DNA from: Nigrospora sphaerica
Lineage: Eukaryota; Ascomycota; Sordariomycetes; Amphisphaeriales; Apiosporaceae
Length of the DNA stretch: 64,000 nt
Reading direction: 5' to 3'
Assembly: GCA_018287875.1 (NCBI GenBank)
Contig: JAGVVL010000013.1
Coordinates: forward strand, 3,968,001-4,032,000
Below, piece after piece: positions 22,111-31,699 of this stretch. Under the pieces are notes generated by a model. That model searched no databases and had not been told where the DNA came from. It was given only the letters and a program-made list of their open reading frames with translations. The stretch's first letter is position 1; each line of letters starts with the position of its first letter. Position numbers and translations under genes: made by a program.

Positions 22111-22343
22111 TGTAACGGAATGATACGAATCGAACGAGGTGACTATGTGCACGCAATTCCAATGACTGGCTGGCTGTATTGACTTCAATCTGGCCGTCCC
22201 TCCGTTTGCGGGCGCGGCCAGATTCTGCATAAGGGCGCCCCGGATTAACGTGGCGCCGCTCCGCCGTTTCGGCGACCGCCCTGGCGCTTGCTTCCCGCCG
22301 GCGCGCCGACGCACCGCCGATCCGCCCGCCCGGCCCCTTTACA
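22111..22343 (-). repeat. Element D 3' LTR (233 bp)
   Basis: Identical to 31282-31514. The adjoining purine-rich tract, read on the minus strand, is GGAATTGGGGGGGCAT (22344-22359), the polypurine tract that primes plus-strand synthesis. Confidence 0.97.
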
Positions 22344-22359
22344 ATGCCCCCCCAATTCC
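22344..22359 (-). promoter_or_regulatory. Polypurine tract of element D
   Basis: On the minus strand the 16 bases directly before the 3' LTR contain a run of seven G after GGAATT, as expected for a plus-strand primer. Confidence 0.6.
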
Positions 22360-22815
22360 TGGGCCCGGTCTCCGGCGCCCGTGGAATTCCTATCGGTGGA
22401 GCGGTCTCGGGTGCGCCGCGCCGCGTGGGTCCTTGGCCCGCCACCTTGTGGTCGCCGCCCTTCGTGGGGTTGTCCTATGCGCTCGTTATGTCTGCTGGCC
22501 CGCCCATCGGCGGCCGGTCGTTGCCTGGGCGGCGCTGCCCCGCGCTGCGTGTTTGTCTCCAGTCGCGCTCTCTGTCGCGGCGGCCTCGCCGCCTCGCCGC
22601 CTCGCTGCCTCGCTGCCCGTGTTGCTGCCTGGGGCGCCGAGGGCTCGGCTTTGTTTGTAGCTCCGTACTCCATACCAACTCCTGGGTCGGCGCCTGGTTG
22701 CAGCTTTCCTTTGTTCCCGTTCCTTGTGGCAGGCGACCTCTCCATTCCCCGTACGTCTCGTGTTTCGTGACGCTCTCTGTTCCTCATCCATTCGTTCTTC
22801 GACTGTTCGCCGACA

Positions 22816-24889
22816 ATGCTGTACCCGATCTACTCGCGCGAGGACGCGCTTAACCGCATTCGCGAGTGGGAGGTCCTCCCCGCCTGTCACTCTGTCTTTC
22901 GTTTTGGACACTCCGGCGGCCCTTTGTCCCGGAACGCCGACGACGATCTTGTCGTTTCCTTGTGCGTCCCGCATCCTGGTCGGCGCTCTATCGGGCCTCG
23001 CTCGGCTGCCTCGGGCGTTGCTAACCCTCCCCTCTAGCCCCAATGCCTTTTGTTGCAACAGTGTCACGACCGGCGCTGTTGATCCCTCTCTGAACTGTGA
23101 GGGTGCCGGCAAGTGCGGGATCTGCGCCATTGATCATCGCAAATGTGTCGCCGTTTGTGTTGCCCTTTGCCCGCGACTGTGTTGCGATGGCTGACGCGTT
23201 TAGATTCCCGAGGAATTGGTCGGTGCCGGCCGCGTCCTCACCGCTGGCATCGCCCATCTTCGCGTCCTTCAATACCGCGGTACCCACATGGGCCAGGTGG
23301 GCAGTTCCAATTGGAACTGGCGATACGTCCAAGCCTATGGGTCGCTCAAGACGGTCTACCACGAGGCGGCGATGGCTTTCCGCCTATGCTGCAATGAGGA
23401 GGACATTGCCGTCTTCCAGGAGCGCAAGGAACAGAAAAAGCGCGAAGCCGCCAACTCCCTCGCCGTTGTTGAGGCGCAGAGCCAGCGCCGGTTCGTCCAA
23501 TTACAAACGGACATCCTCGCCGTGAGTTTCCCCTCCTTTCGCCGCCGCGTCGGCGTACTGGTTCTAATCGTGTTCCGGTAGGGCGCCCATGGCCAACGGG
23601 AGCCTGTCAGTGCTGAGGAGTACCAGCGGCGATACACCCTCGCCCTTCCTGTCGGCGATCGCAGTGCCGATAGCCTGTCCCGCCTTATCGCGCACTGCGA
23701 GGAACTTTATCGCCTAACCGTCGACAACTACGACGACAAGCTGTACCGCTGGGCGCCTGGATACCATTTTCTCGCGGGCGAGGCCACATCGGATATCGAT
23801 TGGCAGCGTCGGTTCAAACGATCGCAGAAAAAGGTGCTGCGAGGGTTGATTCGTGGTTTGGTGTCAACCACGCCCGGCGGGAGAAACATGGTAAGAGCCG
23901 CGTTGCTCGAGCAGGTCCCGCCGCCCCTGGTCGCCGTACCCCGGTGAGTCCTCCCCGTCTTCGTTTTGACGCGACCGGTCCTTAGTTAACACTTCCGGTA
24001 GGGTAGCAAGGCGTCTGTCCGCCGATCCCATTCCGACGCACGAGTCGACTCCGCCGGGCCTTCGTCGCCCTTCACGCCAGTCCCCGCCGCGATGCCTGGC
24101 GATGAATCGCCTTCCGACGACGAGGACTCTGACGACGACGCCTCGAGCCTGGGTGCGGACACTGACGACGATGGCGAGTACGTCCAGTCGCCGTCCGGTC
24201 GCAGCTCTCCTTCCGGCTCCAGTGCCCGTCCTGGCCCCTCCGGCCGGGGTGGCTCGGGCGCGCCTGCGCTAGAGGATCGCGACCTGCTGTCCTCTGCTGC
24301 GTCCCTGTCGGACGCGCCGATGTCCTCTGCGCCGGCCTCTCGGGTCCAGCGCTCCACTCGTGCTGCGACACCCTGGCCCTCCAGCCCTGCCTCCGGCGTC
24401 CGCTCTGCTAGCGGTGCTCCCTCCGCTAGCGGCGCCTCCTCGATGGTGGAGTGGCGGGCCGAGCGGCGGATCCATCTCACGATGATCTCCAATACCTGTC
24501 CTCTGCCTGAGAAGCCTTGGTCCGCGGAGGAGTATCGCGACTGCGTCGCCGCGCGCTTGGAACTGTGGCATAAGTTCGACCAGGTCCCCACGACCGTCGC
24601 CGAGCCACCTCATTCGTCCGCTCGTGACCAGAAACTCATTGAGTTTCGCGATTTGGTTCCCCCCGCCCTTCCGAGGTTGGAGGCCACCATAATCCTGTCG
24701 CAATGTACGACGTTTACCATACTGCCCGACGCGGTTTCGAGACCTGGCTTCGACGTCTACACCCCTTGCCTTCGTCCGGCGGCTCGCTGCCGTCCCCTCT
24801 CGTCGCCGGCGAACGGCCAGCGTACTTACAGCGCCTCTCCGGGCTATGGCAAGGCGAGTACGACCCGTTCGCTTCGCCTAAGCGGGTAA
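22816..24889 (+). CDS. Spliced gene carried antisense inside element D; cysteine-cluster protein of unknown function
   Basis: Model with five exons: 22816-22961, 23038-23152, 23204-23521, 23582-23890, 24002-24889. Introns have donors GTGCGT, GTTTGT, GTGAGT, GTAAGA, branch-like TTGCTAAC, GGCTGACG, TTCTAATC, AGTTAACA and acceptors CTCTAG, GTTTAG, CGGTAG, CGGTAG; every junction keeps frame. The start MLYPIYSREDALNRIREWEV is followed by a cysteine cluster in exon 2 (FCCNS..NCEGAGKCGICAIDHRKC), then a helical, charged middle (FQERKEQKKREAANS; EEYQRRYTLALPVGDRS) and a disordered acidic/serine region (ESPSDDEDSDDDASS). No reverse transcriptase or other retroelement domain is present. The cysteine spacing suggests a metal-binding module, by analogy only. 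The frame probably shifts near 24700 and continues in the next entry, so the C-terminus is uncertain. Confidence 0.55.
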
Positions 24890-25871
24890 ACTTCAGCATG
24901 CCCGGCGACGGCGGTCGCGACGTTTCCTCGCTGGACAGTAGCCGCTCTGGTTCCGATGTCGTGGACGGTCTGGACTCGTGCGGCCCTTCCTCTCCCTTGA
25001 GCGCGGTCGCCGACCCAGATGCGTCCGACGGCGGCAACGCCCTGTCCGTTGGCTCCGACACCGGCGGTGACCGCTCCCCTAGCCCTGATGGCGATGTTGA
25101 CATGGTCTCGGGGGCACTGACGCGTCGGCGCAAATGCCGCCACCCGCGCAAGCTCTTGCCCCGACCGGCCCGTCCGTGGACCCACACTGGACTGCCGAGC
25201 AATGGGCGCTCGCCCGCCGACGGGCCATGAACCGCATCCTCGAGCTGTATCCTGACCCCGCTCCCCTGTCAGCGTTACCGCCTTCCGGGACGTCCTTTGG
25301 GCCCGGCACTTCAGTCTCCACTCGGCGAACCGCGAGATAGACACGGCTATGCGCTGGGATTCCCATCCCGCGCCGCCTAGTGTTCAGCACACGCGAGACA
25401 CTGAGAACCTCGACGTGGCCACCATCACGCTCTCGGCGACGGCTGACGTCCTTGGTTGTGCTCCCCGAGCTGGCCATCTCTCTCTGGCTCGGCTTGCCCA
25501 GGCCGGCGGACGATCGCATGTCCTGCGCCGCTTCCCGATCGACGCTACCCGCCCCGATCCCATTGGAGCTGGGTACACACCCCGGTACGTCTCCGAGATC
25601 GTGACTAGCCTTCCGGCGGCGGCTCCTCCCCCTGCCGTTTAAGGACTGGTCCCCGGCCGCAATGGAGGAGTACTACAACAGCGCCTTCTCGTCACTCGGC
25701 TTGCGACGGATCAACGTCCTCGGTGGCATCGCTCCGCCCGCCGTCTCGCCGTCCTCGTCGACCCGAGGTGCCAAACGTCGCCGCTCTGCCGCCGACGACG
25801 CGGCTCACGGTCCCTCGGCTGGACCCCTCCTTCGCGACGCCTTCGCCCGTCTCGCCGCTAGGTCGCCCTGA
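24703..25871 (+). CDS. Probable continuation of the antisense gene in element D, frame broken
   Basis: Successive plus-strand open stretches in changing frames: 24703-25230 (starts MYDVYHTARRGFETWLRRL, then a serine/aspartate-rich region), 25134-25340 (contains HWTAEQWALARRRAMNRILE), 25349-25642, and 25662-25871 (MEEYYNSAFSSLGLRRINVLGG with a basic RGAKRRR patch and a stop at 25869). Composition matches the end of the previous entry. They look like later exons or a coding region broken by small indels, as seen in the pol genes of the same element. No function assigned. Confidence 0.35.
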
Positions 25872-26040
25872 CGCGTCACCTAGTTTGCCGTCCCCTCATC
25901 CGCTGCGTCCTGCGCTTTGGCGGATCCTCGTCGCCCGTACGCCGCCTAGCGGACCTCCTGCGTCCTACTCTGCATGCCGCGTGCGACCTTCCACAGCAAT
26001 TGCATGGCTTAGCTCCGTGTACTTCTAGGCCCTGGCCTCG

Positions 26041-26643
26041 TTAATTGATCTGCTGCGCTTCGCGCCCCGCCACTCCGTGATTTCCTGTGCTCGGAGGGCG
26101 ATCGTCGTCCCATTTACGGTGGGACCGCCGCTTACGATAGCGTGCCACGATCTTCGGCGCGTTCTCCAGGTTCGCCTCTGGCTCCCAGGTGTTATATTCC
26201 ACCGGCCAGCCCATCCATTTCACGAGGTACTCCGCCCCTCGGGCGGTCGTCCTGTGTCGGAGGATATCCTCGACCTCCCACTCCTCTTGGTCCTCCACCA
26301 GTCCTGGGAGTGCCTCATGGTCCCCGGAGGCCTTGCCAGTCCATGGCTCCAACGATGACACTGGGAACACGTCGTGTATCCGTTCGTACTGCGAGGGCAG
26401 GGCGACCCTGTAGGCCACCTTACCAATCCTCTCCGTGACCTTTACCCGAATGTACGTCGGGGCGAGCTTCGCACCGCACTTAAATCGGAACCGCTTCGTC
26501 GAGAGGCCTACCCACTGACCTGGTTGGAACTCTTGGTCCTGGTGCCTTCGGTCGTAGCCCTTTTGTTGGGCTTTCACTGCGACGTCCCAGTGTTCTCTCA
26601 TACGCGCGCGGACCTCTCGGCTCTTCTGTAGCCGTTCTAACAC
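26041..26643 (-). CDS. Element D integrase C-terminus with chromodomain
   Basis: About 200 residues. The first part has the GPY/F-like region (KVTERIGKVAYRVALP) of Gypsy integrases, then SSLEPWTG and a chromodomain (EWEVEDILRHRT..EYLVKWMGWPVEYNTWEPE) with the aromatic residues expected to read methylated histone H3. In chromoviruses this module steers integration to heterochromatin. A basic tail (RYRKRRSHRK) follows. It lies in a frame different from the integrase core upstream, so a shift separates them. Confidence 0.9.
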   Translation of the reverse strand: MLERLQKSREVRARMREHWDVAVKAQQKGYDRRHQDQEFQPGQWVGLSTKRFRFKCGAKLAPTYIRVKVTERIGKVAYRVALPSQYERIHDVFPVSSLEPWTGKASGDHEALPGLVEDQEEWEVEDILRHRTTARGAEYLVKWMGWPVEYNTWEPEANLENAPKIVARYRKRRSHRKWDDDRPPSTGNHGVAGREAQQIN

Positions 26644-26881
26644 GCCCGCGCTCCGAAAGCGTTCTGCTTGGGGGCGAACTCCGTCATCCTCGGGTGAAAT
26701 CCATACAGCGCCTCAAACGGTGACACCCCGATGGAGTCGTGGCGGCGGTTATTATAGGCGAACTCGGCTTCGTGTAGCCCGGATGCCCATGTCGCCTCGT
26801 CGCAACACGTGCGTAACCACTTCTCTAGTGTTTGGTGCGTTCTCTCTGTCTGCCCGTCCGTTTGGGGATGGTACGCCGTGC

Positions 26882-27622
26882 TCAGCCGGCGTTTCGTTGC
26901 CCTTGCCTCGCACCACTCTTGCCAGAACCGGCTCGTGAGTAGGAGTCCCTATCGCTCACAATCCCGAGGGGCGTCCCGTACCGGCATTCCACTTCCTTAT
27001 ACAGGATATGGGCTAACTCTGCCGCAGTTAGGGTTTTCCTCGTGGGTAGGAACAGTGCCATCTTCGTGAATCGGTCCACGATGACTAACACGGCGTCGCA
27101 GGCGTCGCCCTCGGGTCGGCAGCTGATCGGCAGCCCAGTGATGAAGTCCATGCTAATCTCTTGCCAGGGTCCCTCGGGTAGCGGTAGGGATTGGAGTAGG
27201 CCGTACGGTTTGTGCCTTGGTCTCCTTGCTCCCTGGCACTCCTGGCATGACTCTGCGTACTGTCGCACCTCCTCGGCGATCGCGGGCCAGTGGAACTTCC
27301 TCGTGAGCAGCTCTAAGGTCTTATTCGCGCCTAGGTGTCCCGCCCTGGGGTCATCGTGGTGTTGGTGGAGTAGTTGGGCCCTTAACGCTCCCTCATTAGG
27401 GATGACTAGCCTTCCTTTAAATCGGAGGGCTCCTTCCTCGTCTAGGTGGTACCCCGCAGCTTGGCCTTGCCGCGCCTTCTCCATTCGTTCCGCGATGTCC
27501 CGGTCCTGGGGTTGTAGCCCCCGAATGAGCTGGTAGAACGCCTCAGTGGGCTTATCCGCCCAAGTGGTCTCGTTTCTTGCCACGCTTCGAGCCACTGCTC
27601 TCGGGAGCACCTGTCCCCCCAC
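26882..27622 (-). CDS. Element D integrase, zinc-binding and catalytic core (frame broken)
   Basis: The H2C2 zinc domain is visible (HHDDPRAGHLGANKTLE..CQECQ) followed by the catalytic core: SMDFITGLP carries the first Asp and VSDRDS the second. Just after VSDRDS the frame is lost; one base fewer in a C-run at about 26943-26945 moves the expected continuation (SRFWQEWCEARAT) to another frame. The catalytic Glu segment (STAYHPQTDGQTERTHQ) is present at about 26820-26885 in that frame. The integrase inserts the reverse-transcribed DNA into the genome; it is normally one polyprotein with RT and chromodomain. Confidence 0.9.
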   Translation of the reverse strand: MGGQVLPRAVARSVARNETTWADKPTEAFYQLIRGLQPQDRDIAERMEKARQGQAAGYHLDEEGALRFKGRLVIPNEGALRAQLLHQHHDDPRAGHLGANKTLELLTRKFHWPAIAEEVRQYAESCQECQGARRPRHKPYGLLQSLPLPEGPWQEISMDFITGLPISCRPEGDACDAVLVIVDRFTKMALFLPTRKTLTAAELAHILYKEVECRYGTPLGIVSDRDSYSRAGSGKSGARQGQRNAG

Positions 27623-29450
27623 CGGCCTCGTCGATCACTGCTCGGCGCCTCGTCGTGGGTGGCCCTCCTGGCCTTGTGCCCGGGTTACCGGGGCAAGGAC
27701 CGCGTCCCCCCTGGCCACCCGCCGACCTTTTGTCTGTGTGCGTCACCATCGCCCGCACCGCCCCCACGTACGTCGCGGTCCCGACGTTTCTCGTGGTGCT
27801 GATCCTTGCCACCTGGTGTCGGACCTCGGCCGGCAGCTGGTCGACGAGTGCCAGTTTCATTGCTAGTGACGGAATCACGTCGTGGTAGCTGATCTCCCCA
27901 GCCATGTAGTCTGGTCGCCGCGATAGCGGATCCGCCGGGTTCGTGGCCCCCTTCCGATATTCCATATCGAAGTCAAAATGCGAGAGCCTGTACACCCATC
28001 TTGCGAGGCGGCCTCGTAAGTCTCTCGCCGGTGCTTCCACGACCCCTTTCAGTGCCTGGTGGTCGGTCCAGACCGTGAACTTGGCGCTCAGCCCCTCAAG
28101 GTAGTGTCTCCAATGCTCGAGTGATTCGACAATCGCTAGCAGTTCCTTTTGGCCCGTGGCCCAGTTCAGCTCGGGCGCCGTGAGTTTCCGCGACCAGTAG
28201 GCGACTGGCCTCCACTCGCCACCTCCTTGTTTCTGTGATAGGATGCCTGAGACTGCCCTATCACTCGCGTCTGTCTCGACCCTGCTAGTTTTCTCCGGGT
28301 CCCAGTGTCGGAGCACCGTCGCCGAAGTGAACGCGTGCTTTAGCTCTTCGAACGCCTTCTGTGCGTCCAGGGGCCACTGGAACGGGCCCTTCTTCCGGCC
28401 GGCCTCCATGCCTTTCAGTAGCGCCGTAATCGGTGCCGTGATATGCGAGTACTTCGCAATGAACTTCCTATAGAAGTTGGTGAACCCTAGGAACACTTGG
28501 ATGTCCCGGTACGACTCAGGAGGCTGCCATTCCTGCACGGCTATCACTCGTTTCGGGTCCATCTTTAAGCCTACTCGGCCGACCACGAATCCTAGGAACT
28601 CGATTTCCTCTTTAAAGAATTCGCACTTCGAGATCTTCGCAAATAGCTCGTGCTCCTTCAGCCGTTCGCACACCATTCGGAGATGCGTCGCGTGTTCCTT
28701 CGCGTCCTGCGAGTAGATGACGATGTCGTCGAGGTAAACCACGCAAATGGTGTCAATGAGCCCTGCTAATGCCTTCTGCATATAGGCCTGAAACGTGGCG
28801 GGCGCGTTCGTGAGCCCCATGGCCATCACGTTATACTCGAAGTGGCCGTACTTCGTTCGGAACGCGGTCTTCCAGCGGTCGCCCTCTGCGATTGCGAGGC
28901 GAAAATAGGCGTCTCGTAAATCCATCTTCGAGAACACCTTCGCCGACCCCAGCTGATCCATCAGCTCGCTAATTAGCGGAAGCGGATATCGGTTCTTTAC
29001 CGTGACCTTATTTAGGCCCCGGTAATCGACGCATAGTCGTAGACTGCCGTCCTTTTTTGGCACGAATAGCACGGGTGCCCCCGCCGGGCTCGTGGAGTGC
29101 CTAATGCGACCGGTTTCCAACGCCTTCGCGAGGTACTCCTCGAGCTCCTTTCGTTGCGGTTCTGAGAGGGGATAGATAGGTCCGTGTGGAGGCTGTGCGC
29201 CGGGGATGAGGTCGATCGTGTGCGGTGTCTCTCCTAAAATAGGCGGCTCCGCGGCTGCGGACTCACTAAACACGACCTCGTACTCCTTTAAACAGGCTGG
29301 TAGCGCGACGGTCCCTATGGGCGGTTCGTCGTCAAGCCCCGGTATCGCCGACGCGTCACCTAACTCTAGCCTCGCTAGCTGGGCGATTAGCACCGGTTCG
29401 CCTTCGGTCGCTTCGCGGGCGAACTCCTCTGGCCCCACGAACTGCATCAC
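27552..29450 (-). CDS. Element D reverse transcriptase and RNase H
   Basis: 632-residue frame. RT motifs in order: GRIRHSTSPAGAPVLFVPKKDGSLRLCVDYR, KMDLRDAYF, KTAFRTKYGHFEYNVMAMGLTNAPATFQ, and the catalytic VVYLDDIVIYS. These are followed by the thumb/connection (FLGFTNFYRKFI) and the RNase H domain (VETDASDRAVSGILSQ, ELLAIVESLEHWRHYLEG, FTVWTDHQAL). The frame stays open past RNase H into low-complexity sequence and overlaps the integrase reading frame, so a shift is present near 27600. The core motifs are intact. Confidence 0.95.
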   Translation of the reverse strand: MMQFVGPEEFAREATEGEPVLIAQLARLELGDASAIPGLDDEPPIGTVALPACLKEYEVVFSESAAAEPPILGETPHTIDLIPGAQPPHGPIYPLSEPQRKELEEYLAKALETGRIRHSTSPAGAPVLFVPKKDGSLRLCVDYRGLNKVTVKNRYPLPLISELMDQLGSAKVFSKMDLRDAYFRLAIAEGDRWKTAFRTKYGHFEYNVMAMGLTNAPATFQAYMQKALAGLIDTICVVYLDDIVIYSQDAKEHATHLRMVCERLKEHELFAKISKCEFFKEEIEFLGFVVGRVGLKMDPKRVIAVQEWQPPESYRDIQVFLGFTNFYRKFIAKYSHITAPITALLKGMEAGRKKGPFQWPLDAQKAFEELKHAFTSATVLRHWDPEKTSRVETDASDRAVSGILSQKQGGGEWRPVAYWSRKLTAPELNWATGQKELLAIVESLEHWRHYLEGLSAKFTVWTDHQALKGVVEAPARDLRGRLARWVYRLSHFDFDMEYRKGATNPADPLSRRPDYMAGEISYHDVIPSLAMKLALVDQLPAEVRHQVARISTTRNVGTATYVGAVRAMVTHTDKRSAGGQGGRGPCPGNPGTRPGGPPTTRRRAVIDEAGGGTGAPESSGSKRGKKRDHLGG

Positions 29451-29482
29451 TCTAAACGTGAACGTGTCTGGCTTTCGTGTGT

Positions 29483-30301
29483 CTAAGGTAATTCCTCCCG
29501 CCCCATGCCCGGGCGGGACAGTAGCACCTGGGCCGCGTGCTTATCTCGGCGCACGACGAAGAACACCTGCGTGAACCTCCGTACCTGCCCTTGCACGTCT
29601 TGCATCTCTATCGCCGCTTCCACGGCGCCATAGCACCGTAGCGGCTGCCCGTCGACCCCTAAAAGTCGCGGCAGAGTTATGGGGACTTTCGTAACCCAAC
29701 CCCTCGTGACGGCTCGATCCGCCGTCCGCTTTGCGATCACGTTGACCTCGGCCCCCGAATCCAGGTCGATCCGAATCGGCTTCTTCGCTCGGCCGAGTTC
29801 GTCGCATAACTGGCCCGTGGTGCGCATGGCCGCGCCTAGCACCCCTGTCGCGCGGTGTGTGTCCGCTGAGTCGTCTTGCGCTCCGTCCGGCTCAGCTACA
29901 CATTTCCCGCCTCGCTCGCGCTCCAGTCGGAGTCGGATCGGTACTGGGGCGTCTCTTGCTTCACCTCTGCCGCCTGGATCCGCGCGCCGGCCGCTCGTGT
30001 AGCGCCGGTGTGCGCCGCCGGGGATTGCCTGCCCGGCGGCTTGGCCGTACAATCCCGCTGGATATGGCCCCCTCGCCGCATTTATAGCAACGGACGTACT
30101 TCGGGCGGGGTCTCCTCTCGGTGGCGCCTGGGCCGAACCCCCTCGACGAACCTTCGACGCTGGTTGCACCACCGCCTGGTTCACATACCCCTGTCGGGTC
30201 CCGCTAAACTCGTGCTCGGCCCGGGGTCGCTTCCTTCCTCCCGGAGTCCCGTCGCGTGTCCCTTCGCGATCCCTTCGCTGATAAGGGAGAGGATCTGCCA
30301 T
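29483..30301 (-). CDS. Element D zinc-knuckle/protease region
   Basis: The aspartic protease motif is IRIDLDSGAEVNVIA (DSG form), with a second conserved stretch (LPRLLGVDGQPLRCYGAVE). The CCHC zinc knuckle is split across two other frames at 30040-30090: CYKCGE in one, GHIQRDC in the next, separated by a run of five G where six would keep the frame. The protease would release Gag and Pol products. No clean -1 or +1 slippery site could be identified. Confidence 0.75.
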   Translation of the reverse strand: MADPLPYQRRDREGTRDGTPGGRKRPRAEHEFSGTRQGYVNQAVVQPASKVRRGGSAQAPPRGDPARSTSVAINAARGPYPAGLYGQAAGQAIPGGAHRRYTSGRRADPGGRGEARDAPVPIRLRLERERGGKCVAEPDGAQDDSADTHRATGVLGAAMRTTGQLCDELGRAKKPIRIDLDSGAEVNVIAKRTADRAVTRGWVTKVPITLPRLLGVDGQPLRCYGAVEAAIEMQDVQGQVRRFTQVFFVVRRDKHAAQVLLSRPGMGREELP

Positions 30302-31245
30302 CGACGCTCCGCCTCGTGGGCGACCGCTTGGGCGTCGGTGATAGCAACGTTATCCCGAATGATGTCCATCCGTAGCCACGGTCGCAGCTTGAGTAGGAAC
30401 TCGTGTGCGATGAGGGGCTGGCCTGCGATGCTCTCTCGAACCCGTCGCTGCCACGCGGACCACTCGTTATAGAACTGTGTCGGCGATTGGTCGGCCGTTT
30501 GCCGGATCCGTTGTAGCGCCGCCATTGACCTCTGCATATTCTGAGCCGGGTCGATGTGTTCCCGTCGAATGAACTTTAAGAAGTCTGCCCACTTGGCCTG
30601 CTCGCTGTATTTCCCTTGCGGGTATAGATCTTCGGCGTGGGTGCGCCACTCGCTTTGCAAGGCGTAGTCCACGTTGGTGAGGGCCCATTCGATATAGCGA
30701 GCATCCGTCTGGTCGGGTCGGCTCTCGTTTTGTTGTTCCACCGCCACGATCCAGCTTCGGATCTCCACGTGGGTCGAGGCCTCCTCTAGCTTCTTGCATG
30801 CGTAAGTCGGTGGCTTCTCGTACGTGCGCGGTTCTCCGCTCGTGCTCCGACTGGGCGGCGTTAGTCCTTGACCCCGTTGGCGGTCGGCTCGGTCCGCCGT
30901 CATCATCTCGATCATCTTCTGCTGTGTCTTCAGCAGCGCGCGGAGAAGGTCGTTCTCCCGCGTGGCGACCCGGAACAGATCGGACTCCGAGGGGGTTGAC
31001 ATGTCGGGTCCCGGCGTTGGGCTTGGATCCGTTTCGCCGGATGGTCGCGGTTCGTCCGCGCCCGTGGGCCCTTCGTCCATTGGGAACGGGCGCCCCTCCA
31101 CCGTGCCCGCTCCGGTAGTCAGGGCGCCGGGGATCGCCGCGTTGCTCGGCGCGGCTGGCTCGTTGGCTCCTAACCCTAAGTTGGGGTGAGAGCTTGCTTG
31201 ACCGGGCGTCGAGCTGTCGGGGCGCGATCGGGTAGCGGGTGCCAT
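30181..31245 (-). CDS. Element D Gag
   Basis: 354 residues from the ATG at 31245, just after the 5' LTR and leader. The first 120 residues are proline/serine-rich; a leucine-rich heptad segment (ENDLLRALLKTQQKMIEMM) may form a coiled coil; residues about 140-300 are the Retrotrans_gag region (IEWALTNVDYALQSEW, WADFLKFIRREHIDP, PTQFYNEWSAWQRRV, FLLKLRPWLRMDI). The frame stops before the zinc knuckle, which is found downstream in other frames. Gag forms the cytoplasmic virus-like particle. Confidence 0.9.
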   Translation of the reverse strand: MAPATRSRPDSSTPGQASSHPNLGLGANEPAAPSNAAIPGALTTGAGTVEGRPFPMDEGPTGADEPRPSGETDPSPTPGPDMSTPSESDLFRVATRENDLLRALLKTQQKMIEMMTADRADRQRGQGLTPPSRSTSGEPRTYEKPPTYACKKLEEASTHVEIRSWIVAVEQQNESRPDQTDARYIEWALTNVDYALQSEWRTHAEDLYPQGKYSEQAKWADFLKFIRREHIDPAQNMQRSMAALQRIRQTADQSPTQFYNEWSAWQRRVRESIAGQPLIAHEFLLKLRPWLRMDIIRDNVAITDAQAVAHEAERRWQILSLISEGIAKGHATGLREEGSDPGPSTSLAGPDRGM

Positions 31246-31281
31246 AGCCGGCTCGTTCTCGTGGTGTAGAGATTGAAGAAT

Positions 31282-31514
31282 TGTAACGGAATGATACGAA
31301 TCGAACGAGGTGACTATGTGCACGCAATTCCAATGACTGGCTGGCTGTATTGACTTCAATCTGGCCGTCCCTCCGTTTGCGGGCGCGGCCAGATTCTGCA
31401 TAAGGGCGCCCCGGATTAACGTGGCGCCGCTCCGCCGTTTCGGCGACCGCCCTGGCGCTTGCTTCCCGCCGGCGCGCCGACGCACCGCCGATCCGCCCGC
31501 CCGGCCCCTTTACA
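31282..31514 (-). repeat. Element D 5' LTR (233 bp)
   Basis: Identical to 22111-22343 and followed (minus strand) by the gag leader. Target duplication CGGAT abuts its outer end at 31515. Confidence 0.97.
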
Positions 31515-31699
31515 CGGATCTTTACATCTAGCCAGCCTTTAAGGCTTCGAAGCGCTAGTTTACAAAGTCCTCTTTATTTAACTATATTAAAAACCACTGC
31601 TATTAAACTGCTTTACCCTTAAAGATCATTAACAGTGACAGCACTTTACTATTAGTAAAGATAGCCTTTAAAAAGGTCGACCACTTACCTTTAGCTATA
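31515..31699. repeat. AT-rich RIP-degraded relic between element D and solo LTR B
   Basis: TA-rich sequence depleted of CpA/TpG, same character as 20990-21900. No gene. Confidence 0.5.

Larger units (their letters stand above)
22111..31514 (-). mobile_element. Ty3/Gypsy chromovirus, element D, 9.4 kb, with extra antisense gene
   Basis: Two LTRs of 233 bp that are identical by eye (22111-22343 and 31282-31514; both TGTAACGG..TTTACA) bound the element, with a 5-bp target duplication CGGAT (22106-22110 and 31515-31519). Coding order on the minus strand is gag, zinc knuckle/protease, reverse transcriptase/RNase H, integrase, chromodomain, which is the Gypsy order with the chromovirus tail. Identical LTRs and absence of RIP-type stops indicate a young insertion. 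The coding frames nonetheless change several times, some at homopolymer runs. Between the chromodomain stop (26041) and the left LTR there are about 3.7 kb unrelated to retrotransposition, with a spliced gene on the plus strand. Confidence 0.97.

Noticed and set aside
22250..22853. Several overlapping plus-strand frames (136-169 codons) from within the left LTR of element D
   Set aside because: They read through the LTR and the polypurine tract in GC-rich DNA, in conflicting frames; only the frame starting at 22816 joins the downstream exons by good splice sites.
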